Positions 23,233 to 32,724 of a stretch of DNA of 64,000 nucleotides are shown in pieces (position 1 is the stretch's first letter; the number at the start of each line of letters is the position of its first letter). Where the stretch lies: the NCBI GenBank assembly GCA_963575745.1, contig CAUYUJ010015950.1, forward strand, positions 142,001-206,000, read 5' to 3'. Under the pieces are notes generated by a model. The model did no database searches. It was not told the DNA's origin and saw only the letters and a list, made by a program, of their open reading frames with translations. This DNA is from Prorocentrum cordatum (Eukaryota; Sar; Dinophyceae; Prorocentrales; Prorocentraceae). The translations under genes and the position numbers were made by a program.

Positions 23233-24930
23233 CTAGTGAAATTGGCAGCCTATATCAGTGACGGCCTGGTCTATATCAGTGAACCTCGGCACCTCTCGAG
23301 ACACGAGGGTCCCGTCTTGGCAAATCCTATACGAGAAACGAGTGAGCACTCGGCCAGCGAAAACAAGAATTAGTGGCCAGGAATCTCTATGGTTGAGGAG
23401 CTTATCCCATAGATGGACTGTGTCCTCTGCGGGCCATGTCCCAAACGTTGGCAGCTCTCCTTCTTGTGCACTACGGCCCATGGACACGAAATGCCTTGCA
23501 GGGGGGGGGGGGCCGTACCTCCGCTGGCTGAGCCACGGAGGAATACGCGTTGCATCAGGCATTGTTGGGCTCCTCTTGGCCGGAAGCAGCCTTAGCAATT
23601 CGTAGTCTGCTTCAAGGCAAAGCCCTGAATCTTTCTTCGGAAAGCGTGCTCTTCCATCCGTGGATTCTAAGAACGTCTGCATGTCTGTGACATGGAGAAG
23701 GGATCCGTGACTCCTGACTTGGCCAGGGTCATGTGGAACGCACATTCTTTCAATGGGCGCAACAAACGTGGAATGTCCCTGGCATTCACGATAGAAGACA
23801 GGTATGGCAACTGGGCTCCTCTCTTTTTCCTGCGAGGGGTATGCCTTGTACTTTTGCCACATGTTGTGAACGCTTGTTCCACTGATGTTGTCCCTCTCCT
23901 TAGGGAATATTCCCAGCGCTTCCACTGTCTCCGGTTGCAACACGGCTAAGCCGTGTGCAACAAGAGCATATGACTTGTAAGTGAATCCGTCCTGGGCGAT
24001 CTTCTGCACTAGGTCTCCGAAGTAGACCCAGCCACCCGATGATCCCGCATGGTCCGAGCAATGCCTCGCGAGATGTGCCGCGCACTTGCCTATGTGCTCA
24101 GCAAACTTGTTCGCTCGGCCGCTCTGGGGACTCCAAAACTCCACACGGCCTAAGGCAGCTGGATCTTTCCTATCATCAACCCACCGACCAACGGTTTCAG
24201 GCACCAGAAAGATTTCGGAGTGAACCCTTTCTGGGACATCTTCGGAATAAAACTCGGCTCGAAGAAATTCCTCTGCTTGATTGAACGTGCCGTCATCTTG
24301 GCTGAGGTTGCCCAATAACGCGAAGATCGGGTCTTCCGCAAATGCTGCAATACATCTAAGCGCATTACCTCTCTGATTGCGCATGGCTTCAATGTGCGAC
24401 GGAATGGGGCCAGTCATGTGGGCTTCGCGGACTTTCTGTCTCATTGCACCAGGCGTGCTCTGAATGGTTTGTCCGCGTTCTTCATTTGAAACATAAAGCT
24501 GTCTGCCTCTAAACGAAACAGCATGCCCAACATTAACCTCCTGATCCCCTTTCTGGGGATACAAAGGCGTGGGCTGACGCTGTCTTCTGCCAGGAGCAGG
24601 TGGCAGAGTCACTCTGCGGAATAAGTTCTCAAAAGCTGGGCCTAAAGGGTAATTCTCATCCTCCATGGCAAATGCGAATTCAGGGTCCTCATCGCATGGA
24701 AAAGCTTTGACATCCTCAGGATCAGCGCCTGCGTCCAAGGACCTCGGGGCACCTGCGGCACCCGGGTTCTGTGCTGCAGAGGGAATTTCTGCTTCCTGAC
24801 TTCCGCTCGAAGCGGCTGCTGATGCTGGTGCCTTGGCAACGCGTGCAGTTTCATCCTCTGACGGCGCGACCGTGGGGGAAGACTGCTCTTGAGATTCAGG
24901 CTGTGCAGCATGAGCATCCGAGTCTACCAC
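23233..24930 (-). CDS. Tpt1/KptA-like protein, unit copy 1
   Basis: 565 residues, the longest clean frame in this unit. Residues 1-100 are Ala/Pro/Glu-rich. At 287-440 the order of landmarks matches RNA 2'-phosphotransferases: LARH (287-290; family LRH), GGWVYFGDLV (299-308; family GxV..dLL), RECQGHS (381-387; family RAxQGHS) and SHGS (407-410; family HGT). If real, the fold would bind NAD and transfer ADP-ribose to an RNA 2'-phosphate. The family's second basic residue near LRH and the exact HGT are not preserved, so activity is doubtful. The C terminus is cut short: about 245 bp found in copy 2 (32741-32985) are missing, replaced by a short TATATCAGTGACGG filler duplicate. It appears to begin by frame change from the 25133-24924 frame; the first codon is GTG. 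Confidence 0.45.
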   Translation of the reverse strand: MVDSDAHAAQPESQEQSSPTVAPSEDETARVAKAPASAAASSGSQEAEIPSAAQNPGAAGAPRSLDAGADPEDVKAFPCDEDPEFAFAMEDENYPLGPAFENLFRRVTLPPAPGRRQRQPTPLYPQKGDQEVNVGHAVSFRGRQLYVSNEERGQTIQSTPGAMRQKVREAHMTGPIPSHIEAMRNQRGNALRCIAAFAEDPIFALLGNLSQDDGTFNQAEEFLRAEFYSEDVPERVHSEIFLVPETVGRWVDDRKDPAALGRVEFWSPQSGRANKFAEHIGKCAAHLARHCSDHAGSSGGWVYFGDLVQKIAQDGFTYKSYALVAHGLAVLQPETVEALGIFPKERDNISGTSVHNMWQKYKAYPSQEKERSPVAIPVFYRECQGHSTFVAPIERMCVPHDPGQVRSHGSLLHVTDMQTFLESTDGRARFPKKDSGLCLEADYELLRLLPAKRSPTMPDATRIPPWLSQRRYGPPPPARHFVSMGRSAQEGELPTFGTWPAEDTVHLWDKLLNHRDSWPLILVFAGRVLTRFSYRICQDGTLVSREVPRFTDIDQAVTDIGCQFH

Positions 24931-25133
24931 TCATCATTCTTCCTTCGCTCCTGTTCCGCTCTGGCTGAGCCGGGCGGAGGAGGCGGAGGGTTCTCTGTCA
25001 CGGCTGCGCCAGACGGAGGTGCAGGAGGAGTTGGAAGTTTACTTCCACTCGCAACATATTCTTTTTTTGCTTGAGGCTTAGACCACTTTCTCTTTTCAGG
25101 CGCCATAGAAGCACGGGCGAAACTCGGATCCAC
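24924..25133 (-). pseudogene. Pro/Lys-rich linker frame, unit copy 1
   Basis: 69 residues (MDPSFARASMAPEKRKWSKPQ, then a proline run PPPPPPG, ending RRKNDEW). It overlaps the start of the Tpt1-like frame by 7 bp in another frame, and the two probably belonged to one protein. Copy 2 has the same arrangement at 34642-34851. Confidence 0.35.
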
Positions 25134-25184
25134 TTGGAGGATCTGACCAACAACAGCGTCCGCAAATTTCAGCCATGGACCCGA

Positions 25185-25922
25185 CTAGTTTTCCGGGTCA
25201 TGCTTGTTCTGTACCTTGTACCTCATGTAGACATATTTCGCAGCCTCGATATACGCTACAACATCTATTCTGCGTTCTATGAGCTCTTCCGTTTCTGGCG
25301 ACCTTGCTCTAAGGTCACGCCATCCGTGAAATAATTGTTTTTCGTTTTCCAATACCTTGCGTCCTCTTGAACGCGAGAACTGCAGATTTGAGACTTCTTT
25401 GAGGATCATCAGGATAGTAGTTATGTCGTCAGACCCGACTAGCGTCGGCGAGCCCCCAGACGAGACGCCCCCATCCGACTGAGTCGGGGGGGGTGCTCCA
25501 GGGATGTCCGATGCGTCGTCGCCTCCGTGTCGGGCAGGAGCCACATCCTCGGCGGATGTTGCCTTTGCCTCGGCCGCCTTTGCACCTTCAACAGGGCTCC
25601 TCGCCTTAACGGGTTGACCCCCTACAGCGCTGCCTTCGGCATGCTGTGGGCCCCCCTGGCTTCTCACCCATCTAGGCGCAGCCTTGGCCGGAGGCTCTGC
25701 CTTCTGACGACTTTGGTCCGCTGGCGGAAGATTGACAACGTTTGGCCCGATGAGTCGGGTCAAATGAACAGGGGGGTCAAGAATGCTCGGTTTCCAGATT
25801 TTAAGCGGACCACCAGTCGTGTCCTTGCCTCCCGGCTTTGCCGGTGGCTGCATCAATGAAGATGCCGCAGGGTTCTCGTCTCCCCTATCAACGCGAGGCA
25901 CCTTCGCCGGTGGAGGATTCAT
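25185..25922 (-). CDS. Pro-rich protein with helical C terminus, unit copy 1
   Basis: 245 residues. Residues 1-170 are Pro/Ala/Ser-rich and low in complexity. Residues about 175-245 look folded and helical (LMILKEVSNLQFSRSRGRK, DLRARSPETEELIERRIDV, VAYIEAAKYVYMRYKVQNK). Copy 2 (34903-35640) is open at the same length with a few substitutions. No family recognised. Upstream frames (26405-26037) carry the same Pro-rich character and were probably continuous with it. Confidence 0.4.
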   Translation of the reverse strand: MNPPPAKVPRVDRGDENPAASSLMQPPAKPGGKDTTGGPLKIWKPSILDPPVHLTRLIGPNVVNLPPADQSRQKAEPPAKAAPRWVRSQGGPQHAEGSAVGGQPVKARSPVEGAKAAEAKATSAEDVAPARHGGDDASDIPGAPPPTQSDGGVSSGGSPTLVGSDDITTILMILKEVSNLQFSRSRGRKVLENEKQLFHGWRDLRARSPETEELIERRIDVVAYIEAAKYVYMRYKVQNKHDPEN

Positions 25923-26036
25923 CGCATACGCTTCTGGGCTATATTGCGGCGGAGGCGGAGCCTTCTTGGGCGCCGTATCCTTCGCCTGTGGTACGCCCTC
26001 AAGCGGTGCGACGTTCGGCTTCTGAGCCAGTGGCGG

Positions 26037-26671
26037 TTATGGTACAGGAATTGACGGCGAAGCCTTCTTCGGAACTACCTCTCTTGGCACTTCCGCGGGC
26101 GACCCCTCCTGTGGAGGAGGAGGGGGCATCGGCACTTTCGTAGGCGCGTCGGCATTAGGGTTCGAGGGCCGAGCCTCGGCCCGCGGGGGCGGAGGCTTGC
26201 CCGACAGTCGGAAAGTTCCGGACCCCAATCGAAAATTGGGTGCCGGGCGGCTTAGCCGCTGGCGCATCCTGTTTGGTTTCCGCTGTTTTCTTCGACTAGT
26301 CTTTTTCATCCTTATCTGTTCGACAAGCTTCGCGGATTCTGGCGAGGCCTCATGTCTGTGCAATGGATGAATCTTTGTTACCCTGACTCCTTCTGTTGGA
26401 GCCAAGGCCAGATATCATCAAGAGTATCGTCATCAAAGTAAGGACTTAGCCCCCTTTGCCAGACAATCGGTTCTAAATTTGGAACCCATGCCATCTGTGC
26501 CTCCCGGACTTTGTCCGTGGCATTTGTTCGATCATCATCTCGGTATCTTTCGACGTCGAAATGCTGCTCCAGATTCCAACCGTTCTGTCTGGCAGCGTTT
26601 TGCAAATTCACATAGGCGTTCGTGACATGAAGTGCTGCCGGAGTCCAACGGTGCAGTCTCAGCTCGTGCAA
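26037..26671 (-). pseudogene. Frameshifted linker region, unit copy 1
   Basis: Two overlapping minus frames: 26671-26378 (MHELRLHRWTPAALHVTN ... LEPIVWQRGLSPYFDDDTL) and 26405-26037 (MAPTEGVRVTKIHPLHRHEA, then KKTSRRKQRKPNRMRQRLSR and Pro-rich sequence). They fit one protein broken at about 26380-26405. The basic patch may bind nucleic acid. A 17-bp perfect palindrome, GGGCCGAGCCTCGGCCC, lies at 26166-26182. Confidence 0.35.
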
Positions 26672-27267
26672 TGTCTCCTGCTGGGTCGCTCACATACTGT
26701 GGCGGCTTTCCTCTGATGACTGTTGGGTCTCTAGTGGGGAAAATAATCTCAGTAGTTGCCCATATACCCGTCTCCAAAGGTCTCCTCTGCAACGGAATGC
26801 GTTGTGTGCGTATTTGGGTTATCAACGCAGGGAAAGGAATACACCCCAACTTTGTCCGCAGTGACGTTGCCTCCGTATCTGGGGTCAGAAAGAAGTAATT
26901 GGTGACCCTCCAATATTGCGTGAAGGGCATTCACAGACGTGCCGTGTGACTGTTTGGACCAGCCTGTGGATGGGTCTAAGACCTCCGCAAGCTTTTCGTC
27001 TTTCACGAAGAAGGGCAACGAGAGTTCAACACAATGGGCAACGCCCACTCTATGGGTCTTCACCGACAACTTAGCCCAATTCAGACGATCAGAAACAGTG
27101 GCTGCTGAATCTGCTCTTGACTGGTCGGCTTTGACCCTGAAGAAACGTGCCCAGTTCGGAACCATGTCTATATATACATATATTGGTTCCAGAGGTGGGG
27201 TTCTCGTTGACTTCTGTAACAACTGCAAAGCCAACCACGCTTCCCCTTTCGCGGTTTTCTGAACCAT
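26535..27267 (-). pseudogene. HGT-motif (ART-like) protein, unit copy 1
   Basis: From 27267: WLALQLLQKSTRTPPLEPIY, then GWSKQSHGTSVNALHAILEG and DKVGVYSFPCVDN. SHGTS followed by a helix-like ALHAILEG and, about 30 residues on, GVYSF is the pattern of ADP-ribosyltransferase-fold proteins (HGT ... IL.G ... hydrophobic strand). The frame breaks at about 26765 because copy 1 reads ATACCCGTC where copy 2 reads ATACCGTC. The rest continues in another frame down to about 26535. Function is inferred from motif order only. Confidence 0.4.
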
Positions 27268-27279
27268 CTTTTGCTGTTA

Positions 27280-27887
27280 GCTTTGAGGCGGACCCTTCCC
27301 TTGTGCAACCTCTGCAGCGCGGCCTTCCTCGCCTGGGTAAGCGTTCCCGAGCATCATGGTTCGATGGAATGGCCACTAGCGGCCGTAAACGGTCGAAGAA
27401 AATCACAGTGAACGATCTCTGTCCCTGTCGCACTTTTATCAGGCAACTTTTTCGTCTTCTGATGCGACAAACGATAGGGCCAATAGCGTTCCTCTTCTCC
27501 GGGGCTACCTTCTTTCGGCCGTTTTGGGAACTTGTGACCGCCGCCGAGCTTGGTTGCACTTCCCTCGGGGCATTTACCGCGAAGGTATTTCTCTGCTGCT
27601 TCACCAGGCGTTTGGGCTTCTTGAAAGTCCGTAGGTGGCGCCAAAGGAGGACTGCGGGGCGACTGAGCCGTCCGCGCACTAGAATCACTGCCCGAGACGG
27701 CTGAGCCGCCGGGCGCAGCGGCTCCACTGGAAGCGGCTGCGCCGCTCGGTGGCGCGACGTGAACAGGGACGGCTATGTCCCCCGAGGCCGGCCCACTCAC
27801 CGAAACGGCTAAGCCGCTCGGTGCCATGGCCGGCGCTGCCTTTTGCAGCTCGTTCAGTGCCGTGCGCATATGCTCATCGTTTTGCAC
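27280..27887 (-). pseudogene. Ala/Ser/Gly-rich protein, unit copy 1
   Basis: 177 residues from 27887 (MQNDEHMRTALNELQKAAPA), low-complexity middle, then KYLRGKCPEGSATKLGGGHK and a basic region (KRPKEGSPGEEERYWPYRLS). The frame stops at 27354. The next bases read MMLGNAYPGEEGRAAE in another frame toward the HGT protein, so the two may be parts of one broken polyprotein. Two triloop hairpins fall inside (27698-27708, 27806-27816), coding SAV and LAV in the element's frame. Confidence 0.35.
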
Positions 27888-27969
27888 GCCTTCGTCCTCC
27901 GATCATTGGCTTTGCCCCTTCGGCGGCATTCCCGGACAGAAAATCTCTCCGCGCGGCAAGAAATAATTA

Positions 27970-29036
27970 TCATGTTTCCAAGGGAAAAAAACCCTCATGT
28001 GCCATTCCCTGCTTAAGAAAGTTAATACATGCAGCTGAGCAATGGGGGTGGATTACTCTACCTCCAGATCCATCTAAGACGGCTGGAAATACATCGTTAC
28101 TCAAAACTGTTTTAAACGGGCGAGCATTGAGCACTGACGTGGGTAAGTTGCCCACTGATGGGGCCCAGTCCTGCCAGTACATGACCAGCTCATTAACGGT
28201 CGCCTCCTGCTGGGCATACCCGCCAGCTCTTTTCGCGCTTCCTACGTGGCCACTCCGCACGGCTGAGCCGCCAGAGGGCTGACAGAAGAATAACACGGCC
28301 AGCTTGGCAGTTCTGGTCAAGTACTCGGCACACAATTGGCCCGCATTCGCGCTCACTATTTGCCCACCTTTGCTCATTTTATACTCCTGGTGGATCGAAG
28401 CAAAGTGCAAGATGTCTCCTGGGCGATGCCGAAGCTGTCGGTAAAGGCTCACTCCGTCGAGGATCTTATCCTTGGGAACATTCCTGTGGCTTTGTAGTGT
28501 TCGATCTGACGGTTCATTCTGGCCCGAACAAGGGTGGCAATATCGCCCCACATCGGAGTTATGCCACCTCCATCTGTCTGCCAGCACTTGTGGCCCCCAC
28601 CGACATACATGATCTCTATCGCCCCTTCGTTAGCACGGCCCGTCGCGTCATCAACCAGCTCAACCGCAACCTCTACTAATCTTATGAGGCTTCCTGCGAA
28701 AGCTAATGGATTGTCGTGTCGTTCTGGCCCAGTGCCAACTCTGAACAATTCGCTGGTGTCATCAACAATATCATTGAAGTTCCAAAAGATGAAGCGTATC
28801 GGAGCGCGGATCCCCTTCTTCACGTGCTCATGCTTACCCCACTGAAAGTTTGAGGAGGCCTCCCGAATGGCCGAGGCCAGGGCTCCGCTCATGGCATTCT
28901 GCGAGCTTCCGAATGTGTTCTCGCAGGTTGTACTCAGGGAGAAGGCTAGGCTTAGCCTTCCCGGGAACACCCTTGAATACAATTGTGGAGTCTGAGACAA
29001 TATCAGCAGAGTAAGACCAACAAGAATGCGACCCAC
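27970..29036 (-). pseudogene. Hypothetical element protein, two frames, unit copy 1
   Basis: The first frame (29036-28449) has AMSGALASAIREASSNFQW, PIRFIFWNFNDIVDDTSELF, VEVAVELVDDATGRANEGA and EIMYVGGGHKCWQTDGGGI. It ends at RSSTE, while the second frame (28587-27970) continues KDKILDGVSLYRQLRHRPGD, ILHFASIHQEYKMSKGG and VNELVMYWQDWAPSVG. The break at about 28450-28470 is the same in copy 2, so it predates the duplication. Composition is of a normal globular protein. I do not recognise it. Confidence 0.4.
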
Positions 29037-30483
29037 TATTCATTAAGCACAGCGGACGAACGAAATCAGTAACTGGTTTCCCTGTGTCCGACATGGCCGC
29101 GAGGTCCTCACCTATGAATGGGACCCACGAGTGTCCGTTGACTCTGGCGATTCGCGAGATGGCCTGGCACTTCTGAAGAAACGACATTTTGACTGCCCAG
29201 GTCGTCATCATCGGGTCTGTAATCCCAATATAAAGGTCGAGGATCTCATTCACCTTGACCTGCCAGTCATTCGTGGGGGCCTTAGGATCAGTCGCAAAAT
29301 TCCCCTGCGTCCGAAAGTAGTCAAGGACGTTCCAGGGACCTCGCCCACTGCAGGGCGGGCCATCTGGCTCAGCATCGGTCGCGGATGGACCCGAGTCGGG
29401 CGGTCCATCCCCTCCACCACCTCCTGAGGAGGGATGAGGGGGTGGACCATTTCCCGAAGGATATCCACCTGATCCAGGCGGAGCTCCACCACCGCCGGCT
29501 GAGCCGGGGGGTGGGCCATCACCTGCCCCACCGCAGGCTGCGCCGGGAGGGTCAGCCGGACCTGCGGCTGGGTCGGCGGATGATCCGCCGGCTGCCTGCT
29601 GTCCGACTCCAGGGCTGCCCGCAGAGGGCTGAGTGACGACTGCGGCTACCTGACGGCTTGCCGAAGCGACTGAGTCGTTCGGTGCCTCCTCTGTCGTCCG
29701 CGGCCTCTTCGGCGGCGACTGCTCTTCGGCCTCGGGATCGAGGCCGTCCTTGGCAAACCATGCATGAATGTTTTGCGGCCTCTTCCATGGGCGTTGTTCT
29801 TTGCGCCAATGTATCGCCTGTTGAGGGGGGGTCTCAAAATAGTTTGTTTTTGCTGTGGCAGTAAGAGCCTCATCGACAACATGCACTGGCGTCTGATACA
29901 AGCCTTCGACCACAGGAAGGGCAAACATTGTTACCCAACCGCCCCCGGTGGCTGCGCCACGGGGAGGCTTTCGGGGAGAAGGGCCCCAAATGTTCACCCA
30001 CACCTCGGGGGATCCTTCTGTCCGGTGGTCTATCACTGGTACGCTCACGAAGTCTCCATAGATAGTCTCACACCGTAGAGGCGGGCCGACGGTGGGACCG
30101 ATGACCTCTCCTTTCTCGAGCGTTCGAACAGCGCGACGAGCCTCCCCTGGCGGGTTCGTATACAACTTGCTGACCAACCTCGTCTTGTCATCAAGGTACG
30201 TCTGAAAGAATGTACCCACGGGGATCTGGTCCGGATCAGGGGGAGCACAATCGAAACGGCACGTTGCCCTTCGTTCGAAAGTTGCCCAGTGCACTGTCCA
30301 CGGATCCTGCGAGACCTGGGAATACAGACGTTGGACAATCGTCTGTGATGTTGCGTCCAGGTCAGCCTTCAACGAGGTCACGACTTCGTCGTTCCGCATA
30401 TGCAATATGTCATGCCTCCACATCGTGTAGCGCCAACTCCATCCTTTCTTGGGTACGAGCTTGGCGGCCCCGGCGTGCTCCAA
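28834..30483 (-). CDS. 549-residue element protein with Gly/Pro-rich middle, unit copy 1
   Basis: N-terminal folded part (residues 1-245) with WSWRYTMWRHDILHM, TFFQTYLDDKTRLVSKL, RTLEKGEVIGPTVGPPL and SPEVWVNIWGPSPRKP. A long Gly/Pro/Ser-rich linker (about 265-385) follows. A second folded part (390-549) has GPWNVLDYFRTQGNF, KVNEILDLYIGITDP and CLMNSGSHSCWSYSADIVSD. The protein seems to continue into the 29036 frame through a shift at about 28980. No known family recognised; no protease, integrase or RT motif. Copy 2 (38551-40200) is open at the same length with about a dozen substitutions. The linker carries several triloop hairpins. Confidence 0.45.
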   Translation of the reverse strand: MEHAGAAKLVPKKGWSWRYTMWRHDILHMRNDEVVTSLKADLDATSQTIVQRLYSQVSQDPWTVHWATFERRATCRFDCAPPDPDQIPVGTFFQTYLDDKTRLVSKLYTNPPGEARRAVRTLEKGEVIGPTVGPPLRCETIYGDFVSVPVIDHRTEGSPEVWVNIWGPSPRKPPRGAATGGGWVTMFALPVVEGLYQTPVHVVDEALTATAKTNYFETPPQQAIHWRKEQRPWKRPQNIHAWFAKDGLDPEAEEQSPPKRPRTTEEAPNDSVASASRQVAAVVTQPSAGSPGVGQQAAGGSSADPAAGPADPPGAACGGAGDGPPPGSAGGGGAPPGSGGYPSGNGPPPHPSSGGGGGDGPPDSGPSATDAEPDGPPCSGRGPWNVLDYFRTQGNFATDPKAPTNDWQVKVNEILDLYIGITDPMMTTWAVKMSFLQKCQAISRIARVNGHSWVPFIGEDLAAMSDTGKPVTDFVRPLCLMNSGSHSCWSYSADIVSDSTIVFKGVPGKAKPSLLPEYNLREHIRKLAECHERSPGLGHSGGLLKLSVG

Positions 30484-30499
30484 TCTAGACCACTCTCTC

Positions 30500-30558
<59 letters not shown>

Positions 30559-30893
30559 GTCGGGAAAGCAACGGAAAGTTGGTCTCTCTCTTTTCTGGAG
30601 TCAATGTCTCCTGGACCGGAGGTGGCCGCTTTCTTGGCGGGCTGACTGTCTTGGATAGCTCTTTGTGCTGCCCTTTTGCCAGCAATTATCTCTTCTCCGC
30701 GAATCTCTATACCAGCTTCCATTTCGATATATTCATCAATCGCGACATCGTTCGGGCTAAATTCTCTAGCCTCGTCCCCAGCCGGCTGAGCCGGTGGGAA
30801 AGCTTCCTCACTCGGCTGAGCCGGTGGGGTAGCCTTTCGAATTGTCGGGAAAAGCATTTTCTTTGGGCTCAGTCCCGAGATTTTCCGCCTCAA
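30378..30893 (-). pseudogene. Acidic N-terminal region with CT insertion, unit copy 1
   Basis: 171 residues from 30893: SPKKMLFPTIRKATPPAQPS, PPAQPAGDEAREFSPNDVA, IDEYIEMEAGIEIRGEEIIA, KRAAQRAIQDSQPAKKAATS, then an Arg-Glu run encoded by the CT tract (30491-30555), before joining the 30483 frame. The CT tract is expanded relative to copy 2. Two triloop hairpins at 30782-30794 and 30813-30823 encode the repeated PPAQP. Confidence 0.4.
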
Positions 30894-32004
30894 ATGAGTC
30901 GGGAATGAGTTCGCCTATGATATCGTCCGAGCAGATCGAAACAGCGTCCTCCCCCGACGGCTTAACCGCTGGGTCTCCCAACTGTCGACACATGGGTTTG
31001 GTCGATGCTCTCTCGGGCGCGCGGGGGCCGCGGCAGGCAAGGATCGCGCAGTCACCGCAAGGCGACCGCGCAATCCGAAGGGGGGCCGGCCGCAGGGCAG
31101 CCCGCGCAAGCTCTAGAGACGAAATGGCAGCGGCACAAGCGTGATCAGAGGAAAGGAGAGGACGACGACGAGACGACAAAGATCTCTCTGCAGCTCGAGC
31201 AATGACAATATGAACCTGTCTGGCAAAAGCATCCGTGTAATTTTCTGCACTCTTGCGCTCGCGTCCTCTAGCCTCAACGTGCTCGTGCGCGCCTTCACAT
31301 CTGCGCTCCAGTCCCTCCGCAACATCGGAGGAGGTAGAAGCCATCGTCCAGGGCTTCTTCATGAAATTACCCTTGCTATCCTTTAATCCGTACGCGCATC
31401 CATGCAATGCCGTCTTGTCAAACTCTAACTCTCTCATGAAGTCTCTCACCTGAGGATCCCTCCAATAGTTACATTGGATAGGCCACTCAATGCAAACGAC
31501 GCCCCCCGCTTCGCGGGCAATCTCACGGAAATTCCAAAACAAGTATCTGAAGTCTGTCCTAATACCACGAAGCCTACGCATCGCTCTATGGTTCCCGGCG
31601 CGAAAATAACGTGCTTCGTTCACATATTGCCCGGGAGAACCTCCCGTGCAGGGCATAGAACCCCACAGCGTAATGTGTTTTCCTTTGAACATTTTAATGT
31701 CATTCAGAGCTAACCTAAGTCCCTCATCGGTCCTCATATCTCCCTTCTCAGTGCATCGAATCACCTTACACGAGTTCAACAAAATTCTTTGGATTTCCGA
31801 TCCTGCTCTGAGGGCCACAACAAGATTATAACAAGAGTCTTTCCCCGGTCCACTGAGTGGCCGGGGCGCAATCTTCTCGGATCCAGAACTCTGTATATCC
31901 GGTCCATCTGCTCGGGCAATAGTCACCATCGCTGGAATCGCCACTCGAGTTATGTTCAAATTGGCGATGCGATTTACTATCTTCGTCGCGCCAACTATCA
32001 GCAC
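30808..32004 (-). CDS. PC-motif protein, cytosine-methyltransferase-like, unit copy 1
   Basis: 398 residues. Residues 108-122 read GKHITLWGSMPCTGGSP; the PCxxxS pattern after a hydrophobic strand resembles catalytic motif IV of C5-cytosine methyltransferases. Further conserved-looking blocks are GVVCIEWPIQCNYWRDPQV (168-186), ALHGCAYGLKD, KKPWTMASTS (216-225) and CEGAHEHVEARGRERKSAEN (236-255). The SAM-binding motif I is not obvious. I recall this block order from dinoflagellate retroelement-linked proteins, but cannot check. The last 120 residues (Arg/Pro-rich) look like readthrough into another frame. Its N terminus may start in the neighbouring frame 32047-31826 (DEDSKSHRQFEHNSSGDSSD). Confidence 0.45.
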   Translation of the reverse strand: MLIVGATKIVNRIANLNITRVAIPAMVTIARADGPDIQSSGSEKIAPRPLSGPGKDSCYNLVVALRAGSEIQRILLNSCKVIRCTEKGDMRTDEGLRLALNDIKMFKGKHITLWGSMPCTGGSPGQYVNEARYFRAGNHRAMRRLRGIRTDFRYLFWNFREIAREAGGVVCIEWPIQCNYWRDPQVRDFMRELEFDKTALHGCAYGLKDSKGNFMKKPWTMASTSSDVAEGLERRCEGAHEHVEARGRERKSAENYTDAFARQVHIVIARAAERSLSSRRRPLLSSDHACAAAISSLELARAALRPAPLRIARSPCGDCAILACRGPRAPERASTKPMCRQLGDPAVKPSGEDAVSICSDDIIGELIPDSFEAENLGTEPKENAFPDNSKGYPTGSAE

Positions 32005-32190
32005 GGTAAACCGTCAAACCCTGTTGGGTACCAGGTCGATGGGGCAATCACCGATTACTGGCGTAAACGCAACAAGTCTCGGAACAAAATGCCATCGTTT
32101 CAAACTCTGTCCTTGTTGTGTCCAGGGATGGCGCAATTTTACCAAGGCCCAGCTGCCAGAGTCGGGCAAGACATTGGACGTGCATACTGG

Positions 32191-32724
32191 TCAATATCCG
32201 TTTGCCAAAGCAGGGGTCACCATACCTGAATTGCAGGAACCTGCGTCCTCGCTCTTGAAGCCGAGAACGAGAGCCAATCGATGAACCTTCGTGTCTAGGG
32301 CTTCGAATATTGAAGGAAACAACAAACAAACAAAAACATGGCGCGCCGGCGGCTGAGCCGCGGCGTCCGCTGGAACCCAAGCAGGGAAGTTGCCTGGTTG
32401 GCTGTTCCCAGAAATCTGACCAGCGGCAGCCATCCGCGTAAATCCCCCTTCTACCCACTTGCGCTCCTGCTGTTGGTTAATGCAGGTACTCTTTATCACA
32501 ATCGCAGAAGCTTTCTGTTGTCTTCTCGTACGCGGACCGATCCATTCAGCACGCGTATTTGGAAGATCATGAGGGTCATTCACATGTAATTCAAGTCCAT
32601 TTGCCTCAAGGGATTGCGGAATGATCTTTCTGTTCCACGTCTGGGCCATATAGTCGTGAGTGACTCTATGTTTATATTTGATCCGACAGTGGCAAACTGG
32701 ACAGTGTCCGAAGCCCGTGCGCAC
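32191..32724 (-). pseudogene. Zinc-finger C-terminal frame, unit copy 2
   Basis: Same as 22807-23232 (GFGHCPVCHCRIKYKHRVTH), again immediately downstream of an in-frame TAG. The tail differs because AAC repeats in the CAAACAAACAAAAAC stretch (32321-32336) are shorter, so the frame continues farther (FEALDTKVHRLALVLGFKSE). Confidence 0.4.

Larger units (their letters stand above)
22656..32151 (-). repeat. Tandem 9.5-kb unit, copy 1
   Basis: Direct duplicate of 32152-41839. The junction is at GCTGCCAGAGTCGGG (22656 and 32152): sequence before GCTG differs, sequence after is the same. Copy 1 is about 190 bp shorter. It lacks about 245 bp present at 32741-32985 but has a longer CT tract (30491-30555). 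Both copies carry the same ordered set of minus-strand ORFs. Identity is very high by eye, so the duplication is recent relative to the R1 or A/B divergence. Confidence 0.95.

Noticed and set aside
27089-27727. A 212-codon basic frame and its plus-strand partner (27147-27704), and the equivalents at 36806-37444
   Set aside because: Shadow frames over the Ala/Ser-rich and HGT proteins; Arg-rich composition comes from reading GC-rich coding DNA out of phase.
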